64,000 bases of DNA, taken from Thermoleophilum album (GTDB lineage: Bacteria > Actinomycetota > Thermoleophilia > Solirubrobacterales > Thermoleophilaceae). The first letter of the stretch is position 1. Each line of letters starts with the position of its first letter. Positions 39,509-46,038 of this stretch are shown piece after piece. Under the pieces are notes generated by a model, which did not search any database, had not been told where the DNA came from, and saw only the letters and a list, made by a program, of their open reading frames with translations. The position numbers were made by a program, and so were the translations under genes. Location: positions 754,382 to 818,381 of the forward strand of contig NZ_FNWJ01000002.1 of the NCBI RefSeq assembly GCF_900108055.1, in the 5' to 3' direction.

Positions 39509-40594
39509 GTGTTCGTTCCCGACCCTCAGCAGTACGCGACGGCCCTCGACGATGCTGGTATCGCGGCCCTTGGCCGACGCGCCTTGTTCGAGGTGCGTGG
39601 TCCCGACGCAGCGGAGCTTTTGCAGGGTCAGCTGACCAACGACATCGCCGCGCTTTCAGCGGGTGCAGGCTGTTACGCGCTGCTGCTGACCCATAAGGCG
39701 CGGATCCGCGCCGACATGCGCGTGCTTTGCTTCGCCGAGGACGGCAGCCGCTACTTCGTCCTCGAATCGGAGCCGCAAGCGGCCCCGGTGCTACGCCACA
39801 TGCTCACCCATGCCGCTGTCGGGTTGAACGTCACCTGGCGGGAACTGAGCGAGCAACGCGAGCTCTGGATGGTGGTGGGGCCCTGTACCGATGAGGCGCT
39901 CGCGGTCTCGCCCCCCAGCAAGGTCGAGCACTCGCTATGCGTCGCTGATGACGCGTGGCTAGTGCGCACCTACCTCGGGGTCGATCTCTTCGTGCCGAGC
40001 GGGGACAGTCCGAATTCGCTGCTTTCGACCGCGCTTCCGACGCTCGAGCGCGACGTGATCGAGTGCTTGCGCATCGAGCACGGCCGGCCTCGACTCGGAC
40101 TCGAACTAGGGAGCACCACGATGCCGGCGGAGGCCGGCGTGGTAGAGCGTGCAGTGTCGTTTACCAAGGGCTGCTACGTCGGCCAAGAGCCGGTCGCTCG
40201 ACTTCATTACCGGGGTCGCGCGAACCGGCTGTTGCGGGGTTTGCGTCTGGCATCCGCAGTGGCCACGGGCGCCCCGGTACGCCACGAAGGTCGCGAGGTT
40301 GGCCGGGTCGGCTCCTGTGCGCGCTCGCCGCGCTTTGGCGTGATCGGTTTGGCCCTTCTGCGTCGCGAGGTTGAGCCCGGAACGCGCGTGGCCGTCGACG
40401 CCTCGGTAACCGACGGGGAATCGGCACCTGCGGGCGCGGAGGCCGCGTCCTCCGTCGCCAGCGTGACCGTCAGCGCCGAGGTCTCGACACTGCCCTTTAC
40501 CTTGCCGAGCACGCCGGCCGAGGCGCCCGCCGAGAGCCAAGGTGGCGACCGTCGTCGGCCGCAAGGCGCTTGCGCGCAGCCGCCGCCGGGGTAG
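39509..40594 (+). CDS. ygfZ: YgfZ/GcvT-like folate-binding protein
   Basis: A 361-residue tetrahydrofolate-binding protein of the YgfZ family, linked to iron-sulfur cluster maintenance and repair. ALFEVRGPDAAELLQGQLTNDIAALSAGAGCYALLLTHKARIRADMRVL is typical, as is the diagnostic KGCYVGQEPVARLHYRG at about residue 220. The C-terminal 75 residues after LALLRREVEPGTRVAV are Ala/Pro/Ser-rich and look unstructured. The GTG start has TAGGCT 6 nt upstream. The TAG stop codon at 40592-40594 is also the first half of the -10 hexamer of the next gene. Confidence 0.9.
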   Translation: MFVPDPQQYATALDDAGIAALGRRALFEVRGPDAAELLQGQLTNDIAALSAGAGCYALLLTHKARIRADMRVLCFAEDGSRYFVLESEPQAAPVLRHMLTHAAVGLNVTWRELSEQRELWMVVGPCTDEALAVSPPSKVEHSLCVADDAWLVRTYLGVDLFVPSGDSPNSLLSTALPTLERDVIECLRIEHGRPRLGLELGSTTMPAEAGVVERAVSFTKGCYVGQEPVARLHYRGRANRLLRGLRLASAVATGAPVRHEGREVGRVGSCARSPRFGVIGLALLRREVEPGTRVAVDASVTDGESAPAGAEAASSVASVTVSAEVSTLPFTLPSTPAEAPAESQGGDRRRPQGACAQPPPG

Positions 40595-40597
40595 CAT
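40592..40597 (+). promoter_or_regulatory. -10 element TAGCAT overlapping the ygfZ stop codon
   Basis: TAGCAT with a 7-nt spacer to the ATG at 40605. Its first three bases are the ygfZ stop codon TAG. It supports the downstream ATG as start of the acyltransferase. Confidence 0.5.
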
Positions 40598-40604
40598 CGC
40601 GACG

Positions 40605-41669
40605 ATGGCCACGGGAGGGGCACGCGGGCGGCGCACGCAAAACGCTCGGCGACGCCGTGCAACGGCGCGCGTAGGTGGGCTCAGCGCGACTGGACCGCTG
40701 CTCGGCAGCGGTCAGCTCACGCTGGAGGCAGGAACCGAGCGTTTGCGGCCGGCGCAGCCGGCCTTCGACATCCATCACGACGCGCTCGAGATGCCGGTCG
40801 AGGCGCCCTCGGGCGGACCACTCGCGGCACCGCCAGAGCCAGATCTGCGCACTCTGCGTCGGCTCTTGCCGCGCCCGGATCCCGAACGGCAGATCGACGA
40901 CTGGGGTCGTTCAGAACGGGTGGTCTCAGCGTTCGCGCCACTCCTCGACTTCTACTACCGGTACTGGTTCCGGGTCGACGTGCGCGGAATCGAGAACGTT
41001 CCCGCGGAGGGCGGGGCGCTGTTGGTAGCCAACCACTCGGGCGCACTGCCGCCCGACGCGCCGATGGTCATGCGGGCGATCCAGCACGAGCATCCCCGCC
41101 CACGGCCTCTCTACATGCTCGGCGAGCACTGGTTCAAGGGCTACCCGATGGTCGGCATGCTCGCCAACAAGCTCGGGCTGGTAGCCGCGCACCCCGCCAA
41201 CGCGCGTCGTTTGCTGCGCGACGAGCAGCGCCTGGTGATCGTCTTCCCCGAGGGGCAAAAGGGCACGCGCAAGGTGCTCTGGCAGCGCTACCGCTTGCGA
41301 CGCTTCGGGCGCGGAGGTTTCGTGCGGACGGCGATCTTGTCGGGCGTGCCGATCGTGCCGGTGGCGGTCGTCGGCGCCGAGGAGGCAATGCCGATCTTCG
41401 CCCATGTGCCCTTCCTGCAGCGCCTCACCGGGCTCATCTACTTCCCGATCAATCACGCCTTCCCTCACTTCGGACTCGCTGCCGCGCTGATGTACCTGCC
41501 GGCGAAGTTCAAGATCCACTTCTTGGAGCCGGTCGACATGTCGCAGTACGGACCCGAGGACGCCGATGACGCCGCCTTCGTCCAGCACTTGGCGGAGCGC
41601 ATCCGAGCGCGGATCCAACGCGAGCTCGATCGCATGCTGCGCGAGCGGCGATCGGTGTGGCTGGGTTGA
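40605..41669 (+). CDS. 1-acylglycerol-3-phosphate acyltransferase-like protein (PlsC family)
   Basis: 354 residues. The PlsC domain begins near residue 115. LLVANHSGALPPDAPMVM is the catalytic HX4D-like motif. RLVIVFPEGQKGTRKV (FPEG) binds the acceptor phosphate, and GVPIVPVAVVGAEEAMP is motif IV. The first 110 residues are basic then Pro-rich and may be a disordered tether. It would esterify lysophospholipid at the cytoplasmic membrane face. The ATG at 40605 is selected by TAGCAT 7 nt upstream; an in-frame GTG at 40542 lies inside ygfZ. It follows ygfZ by 10 bp. Confidence 0.88.
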   Translation: MATGGARGRRTQNARRRRATARVGGLSATGPLLGSGQLTLEAGTERLRPAQPAFDIHHDALEMPVEAPSGGPLAAPPEPDLRTLRRLLPRPDPERQIDDWGRSERVVSAFAPLLDFYYRYWFRVDVRGIENVPAEGGALLVANHSGALPPDAPMVMRAIQHEHPRPRPLYMLGEHWFKGYPMVGMLANKLGLVAAHPANARRLLRDEQRLVIVFPEGQKGTRKVLWQRYRLRRFGRGGFVRTAILSGVPIVPVAVVGAEEAMPIFAHVPFLQRLTGLIYFPINHAFPHFGLAAALMYLPAKFKIHFLEPVDMSQYGPEDADDAAFVQHLAERIRARIQRELDRMLRERRSVWLG

Positions 41670-41695
41670 AGGGGGAACCTGGGTTAGGGTTGCCA

Positions 41696-41716
41696 GTGCG
41701 GGGAGTGGTGCGGTGA
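41696..41716 (+). CDS. Possible 6-residue leaderless upstream ORF coupled to the lipoprotein gene
   Basis: GTG CGG GGA GTG GTG CGG TGA encodes MRGVVR. TAGGGT at 41685-41690 lies 5 nt before the GTG, which would make the transcript leaderless at this codon. The TGA stop overlaps the GTG start of the lipoprotein (GTGA), so termination could feed initiation of the real gene. Its short length means it could also be chance. Confidence 0.35.
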   Translation: MRGVVR

Positions 41717-42123
41717 AGACGGCGATCGTTAGGGCGGTGACGGTGGTGGCGGCGGCCGGGGTGCTAGCTGCCTGCGGCAGCGAGCGCTGGGCGAACAAAC
41801 CGCGGCCGCCGGTACCGGTGGTGTTGACGGGCGTCGTCGCGCGCGACGGTACGAGCGTCTCCCCCGCGCGCGTCGGCGGCGGTCCGGTCGAGATCGTCGT
41901 TTCGAACCAGACGCGCAGTCCTCAGACCGTGACCCTCGAGGGCGACCGCGTCCGCGAGCGCACCGGGCCGATCATCCCTGGCGGTACCGGCACCCTGCGC
42001 GCCGAGCTCGACCCGGGCACGTATCTCGTCACCGCCAGCCCGGGCGGGGGCGCTCGCGCCTCAGCGCGGATCGTCGTCGGTCGACGCCGGGGCGATTCGA
42101 GCGACCAGCTGCTGTTGCCCTAA
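41713..42123 (+). CDS. Lipoprotein with cupredoxin-like or beta-sandwich domain
   Basis: 136 residues. The signal VKTAIVRAVTVVAAAGVLAAC is followed by GSERW, giving a clear lipobox LAAC with the acylated Cys at residue 21. The mature part, VVLTGVVARDGTSVSPARVGGGPVEIVVSNQTRSPQTVTLEGDRV and GPIIPGGTGTLRAELDPGTYLVTASPGG, has the strand pattern of a cupredoxin-like fold. It lacks His, Cys and Met in ligand positions, so copper binding is unlikely. The protein should be anchored to the outer face of the membrane. Function unknown. Confidence 0.8.
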   Translation: MKTAIVRAVTVVAAAGVLAACGSERWANKPRPPVPVVLTGVVARDGTSVSPARVGGGPVEIVVSNQTRSPQTVTLEGDRVRERTGPIIPGGTGTLRAELDPGTYLVTASPGGGARASARIVVGRRRGDSSDQLLLP

Positions 42124-42201
42124 CCGCGTCCGATTCGCCGGCGCTGCGCCGCTCGCCGGTCGTGTGCCCGACCATCGGTGACCGCACCGGCGGGCCCTAG
42201 C

Positions 42202-42252
42202 CGCACCCACCGGTCGCACCCACCGGTCGCGCCCGCGGTCGCGCCCGGCCGG
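42202..42252 (+). repeat. Short 12-13-bp tandem repeats upstream of the MarR gene
   Basis: Two identical 13-bp units CGCACCCACCGGT (42202-42214, 42215-42227) are followed by two diverged units beginning CGCGCCCG (to 42252). The array ends just before the -35 region of the MarR promoter. It may be neutral slippage sequence. Confidence 0.5.
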
Positions 42253-42258
42253 CCCCTG

Positions 42259-42307
42259 GCGACAGCCCTGATCGACTTCGCTACGATGCTTGCTTGCGTG
42301 CAAGCAA
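42259..42307 (+). promoter_or_regulatory. MarR promoter with palindromic operator at the start site
   Basis: -35-like GCGACA (42259-42264), a 17-nt spacer and -10 TACGAT (42282-42287). A perfect 18-bp palindrome with 8-bp arms and a 2-bp centre, TTGCTTGCGTGCAAGCAA, occupies 42290-42307. It covers the expected transcription start and the GTG start codon at 42298. A MarR dimer bound here would block its own operon. Confidence 0.7.
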
Positions 42308-42819
42308 ATGCGTCGACTACAGGCGCTCGCCTACCCGACCAGGGTTGCTCTCGCAGCGCCACGGCAACCGCGACGCTCAGCGAGGAGGCGCTGCTGGCAC
42401 GTGGGCTCGGTCGCCTGCTCACGCGCCTGCTGCAAGAGGGTCAATCGCAACTGCTGGCGTACGCCGACCGCCTCGAGCTCTCGCTGACGCAGATCAAGTG
42501 CCTTGGCGTGCTCGCCGCGAGCACCACGGAGCCGTCGCTCAAGGAGGTCTCCGAACGGCTCGGCCTGTCGCTCGCAGCAACCAGTCGTGCCGCTGACGGC
42601 CTGGTCCGGCGCGGACTCGTTGAACGCGAGGAGGACCCCGGCGACCGGCGCGCCCGCAGGCTGCGTCTGAGCAGCGCCGGGGCGCGCGCCTGGCAGGAGT
42701 TTTGTGGGCTGCGACAGGCCTCGCTCGAGCGCTACGTCCGCGAGCTCCGACCGCCCGAGCGCGAGGCACTGCGGGAGGCACTCGTCGCACTCGGTCTCAT
42801 CGGGAAGGAGGAAGAGTGA
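42298..42819 (+). CDS. MarR-family transcriptional regulator
   Basis: 173 residues. Winged-helix core: RLLTRLLQEGQSQLLAYADRLELSLTQIKCLGVLAASTTEPSLKEVSERLGLSLAATSRAADGLVRRGLVEREEDPGDRRARRLRLSSAGARAW. The recognition helix (LSLAATSRAADGL) and the DxRxxR wing (DPGDRRARRLRL) match the family. The GTG at 42298 is chosen because the upstream ATG at 42286 lies within the -10 element. The stop overlaps the MFS transporter start (GTGA), forming a regulator-efflux operon. It is probably autoregulated through the palindrome over its own start; the inducing ligand is unknown. Confidence 0.9.
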   Translation: MQANASTTGARLPDQGCSRSATATATLSEEALLARGLGRLLTRLLQEGQSQLLAYADRLELSLTQIKCLGVLAASTTEPSLKEVSERLGLSLAATSRAADGLVRRGLVEREEDPGDRRARRLRLSSAGARAWQEFCGLRQASLERYVRELRPPEREALREALVALGLIGKEEE

Positions 42820-44393
42820 CCAGGTTGCTACCGACGCTCCACGACGGCAACCGCCGCTGGTGGACGCTCGGCGCGATGTGCTTCGCGCTCTTCATGGTCA
42901 TGCTCGACAACACCGTCGTGAACGTCGCGCTGCCCTCGATCCAGCGGGAGCTGCGGGCCTCGCTGGCGGGACTCGAATGGACCGTGAACGCTTACACGCT
43001 CACCTTCGCGGTCCTGCTCGTAACGGGCGGACGCCTGGGCGACATCCTCGGGCGCCGACGGGTGTTCCTCGCCGGCGTCGTTGTCTTCGCTGCGTCGAGC
43101 GCCGCCATCGGGGTGTCGCCGAACCAGGCGGCGCTGGTCGCGGGACGCGCGGTCCAAGGCGTTGGCGCCGCGCTGATGATGCCGGGGACGCTGTCGATCA
43201 TCTCCAGCGTCTTCCCGCCGGAGGAGCGCGGGCGTGCGATCGGCACCTGGGCCGGCGTCTCTGGGCTCGCGCTGGCGATCGGGCCGGTCGTGGGCGGTGC
43301 CCTCACCGAGTACGTCTCCTGGCGCGCGATCTTCTTCCTGAACCTGCCAGTCGCGGTTGGCGCGATCGTGGTCACCTTGTTCGCAGCCCCGGAGTCGCGC
43401 GACGAGAGCACTCAACACCGCATCGACTACCTGGGCATCGCGACTCTCTCGCTTGGCCTGAGCGCGCTCGTGCTCGCGCTCGTCGAGGGCAACGCCTGGG
43501 GCTGGGGCTCCGCTCGCATCGTCGCCCTGCTCGTGACCGCGGCGGTGGGACTCGCCGCGTTCGTCGTAGTCGAGCGGCGCGCCGCGGAACCGATGGTCGA
43601 CTTCCGCTTTTTCCGCTCGCGGACGTTCCTGGGCGCCAACGCTGTGGCGTTCATCGTGTCGTTCGCGATGCTCGCGATGTTCTTCTTCCTCGCCCTCTAC
43701 ATGCAGAACATCCTCGGATACTCCGCTGTCGAAGCGGGCGTGCGCTTCTTGCCGTCGACCCTGATGATCATCCTCGTCGCACCGATTGCTGGGCGGCTGG
43801 CAGACCGCATCGGCCCGCGCTGGTTGATAGCGGTGGGTCTCAGCCTGGTCGGCACAGCGATGCTGCTTTTGACCGGGCTCCGCGTCGACACCGGCTACGG
43901 CCACTTGCTGCCGCCGTTCATGCTGATGGGAGTCGGTATCGCGCTGACGATGTCACCGATGTCGACGGCTGCTATGAACTCGGTTGCCGTCGAGAAGGCC
44001 GGTGTCGCTTCGGGCATTCTCTCGATGAACCGGATGGTCGGCGGTACCTTCGGCGTCGCCGCCCTCGGTGCGCTCTTTCAACACCTGGCTCGCAACCGAC
44101 TCGGGGAGCTGTTGGCCGGTAGCGGCTTGCCGCCGAGTTTGCGAGAGGAGCTCGTGCGTCACCTCGGCTCCGCGCAGGAGCGCATGGGCAGCGCCGATCC
44201 CGTGCTCGCCGCCCGCGTCGGGCGCGCCGCCTCGGAGGCCTTCGTGTACGCGCTAAGCGGTGGCATGTGGCTCTCGGCGTCGCTCGCCTTCTCCGGGGCC
44301 GTGGTCGCGCTGCTTTTGATCGCTCCCGGTCGCATCGGTCACGGTTCGGGGGACACACGCGAGCTCGCAGCCGCCGAAACCTTCGCCGGCTGA
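42816..44393 (+). CDS. MFS drug exporter, DHA2 (EmrB/QacA) family
   Basis: A 525-residue transporter with 14 predicted helices. Helix 1 carries the DHA2 motif LFMVMLDNTVVNVALPSIQREL (D and TVVNVALP). The motif GGRLGDILGRRRVFLAG is loop 2-3, and AIGPVVGGALTEYVSWRAIFFLNLPVA is motif C in helix 5. It should export hydrophobic or cationic compounds with proton antiport. The start GTG overlaps the MarR stop and is preceded by GGAAGGAGGAAGA. The large hydrophilic loop near residues 440-480 is somewhat long. An out-of-frame 472-residue reading of the same DNA is a shadow. Confidence 0.94.
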   Translation: MTRLLPTLHDGNRRWWTLGAMCFALFMVMLDNTVVNVALPSIQRELRASLAGLEWTVNAYTLTFAVLLVTGGRLGDILGRRRVFLAGVVVFAASSAAIGVSPNQAALVAGRAVQGVGAALMMPGTLSIISSVFPPEERGRAIGTWAGVSGLALAIGPVVGGALTEYVSWRAIFFLNLPVAVGAIVVTLFAAPESRDESTQHRIDYLGIATLSLGLSALVLALVEGNAWGWGSARIVALLVTAAVGLAAFVVVERRAAEPMVDFRFFRSRTFLGANAVAFIVSFAMLAMFFFLALYMQNILGYSAVEAGVRFLPSTLMIILVAPIAGRLADRIGPRWLIAVGLSLVGTAMLLLTGLRVDTGYGHLLPPFMLMGVGIALTMSPMSTAAMNSVAVEKAGVASGILSMNRMVGGTFGVAALGALFQHLARNRLGELLAGSGLPPSLREELVRHLGSAQERMGSADPVLAARVGRAASEAFVYALSGGMWLSASLAFSGAVVALLLIAPGRIGHGSGDTRELAAAETFAG

Positions 44394-44437
44394 GCGGCCC
44401 CAGCCGCTCGAGGGTGCGCACCGCCGGCGCTTCCCGA

Positions 44438-44443
44438 TACGAT
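44438..44443 (+). promoter_or_regulatory. -10 element TACGAT
   Basis: TACGAT with a 9-nt spacer to the GTG at 44453, giving a leaderless or nearly leaderless transcript. Confidence 0.45.
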
Positions 44444-44452
44444 CCCCGCGCC

Positions 44453-44782
44453 GTGCTCGTCGAGATCAAGTGGCATGCCAATACCTTCCGGGGCGATGAG
44501 CTCGAGGCTCATCTCAAGCGGTTGGCACCGCTGGCGCTTGAGTATGGAGCCCGCTGGTGGCTGCTCTACCGCGCGCTCGAGGCTGGACTCGACTTCGTCC
44601 AGCTCGCCGAGTTCGATCGCAAGGAGGACTTCGACCGCTACTGGTACTCGGACGAGGTCGGGGCGATCCGTGAGCGGGCACTCGGCACTTTCCAGGTGCC
44701 GTTAATACCGAGCTTCCACCAGGTGGTCGGTCGCGGCGAGCTGCACTCGCCGGAAGAGCTCCTCACCCAGCGCAGCGAGTAG
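44453..44782 (+). CDS. Hypothetical protein, possible ferredoxin-like dimeric barrel (109 aa)
   Basis: 109 residues, no firm family. VEIKWHANTFRGDELEAHLKRLAPLALEYGARWWLLYRALEAGLDFVQLAEFDRKEDFDRYWYSDEVGAIRERALGTFQVPLIPSFHQVVGRGE alternates strands and helices, with aromatic-rich W-WLLYRA and FDRYWYSDEV segments. This resembles small antibiotic-biosynthesis-monooxygenase-like or EthD-like proteins. No cofactor motif is present. It is transcribed alone after the MFS gene from its own TACGAT promoter. Confidence 0.65.
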   Translation: MLVEIKWHANTFRGDELEAHLKRLAPLALEYGARWWLLYRALEAGLDFVQLAEFDRKEDFDRYWYSDEVGAIRERALGTFQVPLIPSFHQVVGRGELHSPEELLTQRSE

Positions 44783-44855
44783 CGACCGCAACGCGTGGCC
44801 GGATGAAGCCGGTGAGCGGGTGCCGCCGGCAGTCAGCGCCCCGAGAGCCGCGCTC

Positions 44856-45146
44856 TCAGCCTTGCTCGAGCGGCGCCATCGTCAAGCCCGCCGCGCGCAG
44901 CTGTTCCCAATACAGCTCAGCGGGCTCGCGCGGGCCCGACCAAACGGTCGCGCGGCCGGTGTTGTGGATCTTGTGGGCAAGCGCCATCCCGCGCTCGTAA
45001 CTGACGCCCGGAAGAACGCGCGATAGCGCCCGCGCCACCCCGTCGAACGTGTTGTGATCGTCGTTCAGCACCACCACGTGCCAGTTGTCGTCGATCCCGC
45101 TGCCGGGACCACGGGTCGATGAGCGCTCGATCACAAGCGTCGCCAA
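44856..45146 (-). CDS. clpS: ClpS, adaptor of the ClpAP/ClpCP protease
   Basis: A 96-residue N-end-rule adaptor delivering substrates to the Clp unfoldase. The core NWHVVVLNDDHNTFDGVARALSRVLPGVSYERGMALAHKIHNTGRATVWSGPREPAELYWEQLRAAGLTMAPLE contains the conserved VVLNDD and the HxIHxxGRA-type region that lines the N-degron pocket. The start is TTG at 45146 with a strong GGAGGGG site. It lies 17 bp after the MBL-fold gene on the same strand, so it is probably the second gene of that operon. Confidence 0.93.
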   Translation of the reverse strand: MATLVIERSSTRGPGSGIDDNWHVVVLNDDHNTFDGVARALSRVLPGVSYERGMALAHKIHNTGRATVWSGPREPAELYWEQLRAAGLTMAPLEQG

Positions 45147-45162
45147 GGCTCCCCTCCTTTCG

Positions 45163-46014
45163 CTACGGACGTGACTCCTTCACCTCCGCGCGCTTGCGCC
45201 AATAACGCTCGAGGCCCAAGTACAGATGGTCGAGCGGCGCAGCTTTTTCAAGTCTTACCAAGGTTTCGGGCCTGAGGACGCGTCGCAGACGCTCCTGCAG
45301 GACTCTCTGGAAGGCTTCGCGAGTACACCGCTGAGCGAGTTCGGCGAGCTCCGCCAGAGATGCCCGGACGCGCGCCAGGTGATCCCCTACCTCGGGTGCC
45401 TCGACGACACCGAAGTGGGTGAGTGCGAGCGCTGCCGGCTCTCTGGCGGCCAGCTGGTCGAGCGTCTCGAACCAGCGCTCGAGGTCGATCTCCGGGGGCG
45501 GCGTCGGTGCCACGACGTGCTCGTCAGGTGGAATCCTCACCCCCGCGACATCGCCGACGTAGGCGGTGCCGGTCAGGCGATCGTGGTAGACAACGTGGTG
45601 CCACGCGTGGCCCGGCGCGTAGTCGACGTCGAAGCGGCCCACGCGTTCCCCGCCCTTAAGCGCGACGATGCGCGCTTCGGGTACCGGCTCGACGCGGCCA
45701 AAAAGGAGCCCCAGTCCCGGCCCGTAGAGACGCTCCGCGCTCGCCAAAAGGCGCGTCGGGTCGACCAGGTGGGGCGCACCCCGCTCGTGCACGTAGACGC
45801 GGAGCTCGGGGAACAGCGAACAGAGCGTGCCGCAAGCGCCGGCGTGGTCGAGATGGATGTGAGTGAGCAGGACCGCCGTCGGCTCACCCGGTAGCTGCGC
45901 GAGCAGGCGCTCTACGCAAGACGCGGGCCCCGGGTCGATCACCATGCCGTCGACCCAGTAGGCCGCGATTACCCGCTGCTCGCCACCGAAGCACAGGTCG
46001 ATCGGCCGAGACAC
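45163..46014 (-). CDS. MBL-fold metallohydrolase
   Basis: 283 residues. The metallo-beta-lactamase motif LLTHIHLDHAGACG (HxHxDH, about residue 61) and the later metal ligands GHAWHHVVYHDRLTGTAYVGDVAG (His and Asp) and LALTHFGVVEAP (His) are complete. The second half is helical, as in glyoxalase II-like or lactonase subgroups. The GTG at 46014 is chosen from TAAGGT 7 nt upstream, which gives a leaderless mRNA. Longer in-frame starts would read into meaA on the opposite strand. It is divergent from meaA across a shared promoter core. The substrate is unknown; a thioester linked to acyl-CoA metabolism is possible. Confidence 0.87.
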   Translation of the reverse strand: MSRPIDLCFGGEQRVIAAYWVDGMVIDPGPASCVERLLAQLPGEPTAVLLTHIHLDHAGACGTLCSLFPELRVYVHERGAPHLVDPTRLLASAERLYGPGLGLLFGRVEPVPEARIVALKGGERVGRFDVDYAPGHAWHHVVYHDRLTGTAYVGDVAGVRIPPDEHVVAPTPPPEIDLERWFETLDQLAAREPAALALTHFGVVEAPEVGDHLARVRASLAELAELAQRCTREAFQRVLQERLRRVLRPETLVRLEKAAPLDHLYLGLERYWRKRAEVKESRP

Positions 46015-46021
46015 GCTCGCG

Positions 46022-46031
46022 ACCTTACAAT
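46022..46031. promoter_or_regulatory. Symmetric bidirectional leaderless promoter, MBL hydrolase / meaA
   Basis: Rightward TACAAT (46026-46031) lies 7 nt before the meaA ATG. Leftward TAAGGT (46027-46022) lies 7 nt before the MBL GTG. The hexamers share the TA at 46026-46027, the same geometry as the tRNA-Trp/tRNA-Leu promoter. The two start codons are only 24 bp apart. Confidence 0.65.
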
Positions 46032-46038
46032 CCGGCCG

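Noticed and set aside
42286-42297. ATG at 42286 as the MarR start
   Set aside because: The codon lies within the -10 hexamer TACGAT, so it would not be in the mRNA. The GTG at 42298 is preferred.
42704-44122. A 472-codon alternative frame inside the MFS gene
   Set aside because: It is Arg/His-rich shadow coding with no membrane segments. The other frame gives a textbook 14-helix transporter.
46015-46038. Cobalamin riboswitch upstream of meaA
   Set aside because: The mRNA is predicted leaderless and only 24 bp separate the divergent starts, leaving no room for an RNA element.
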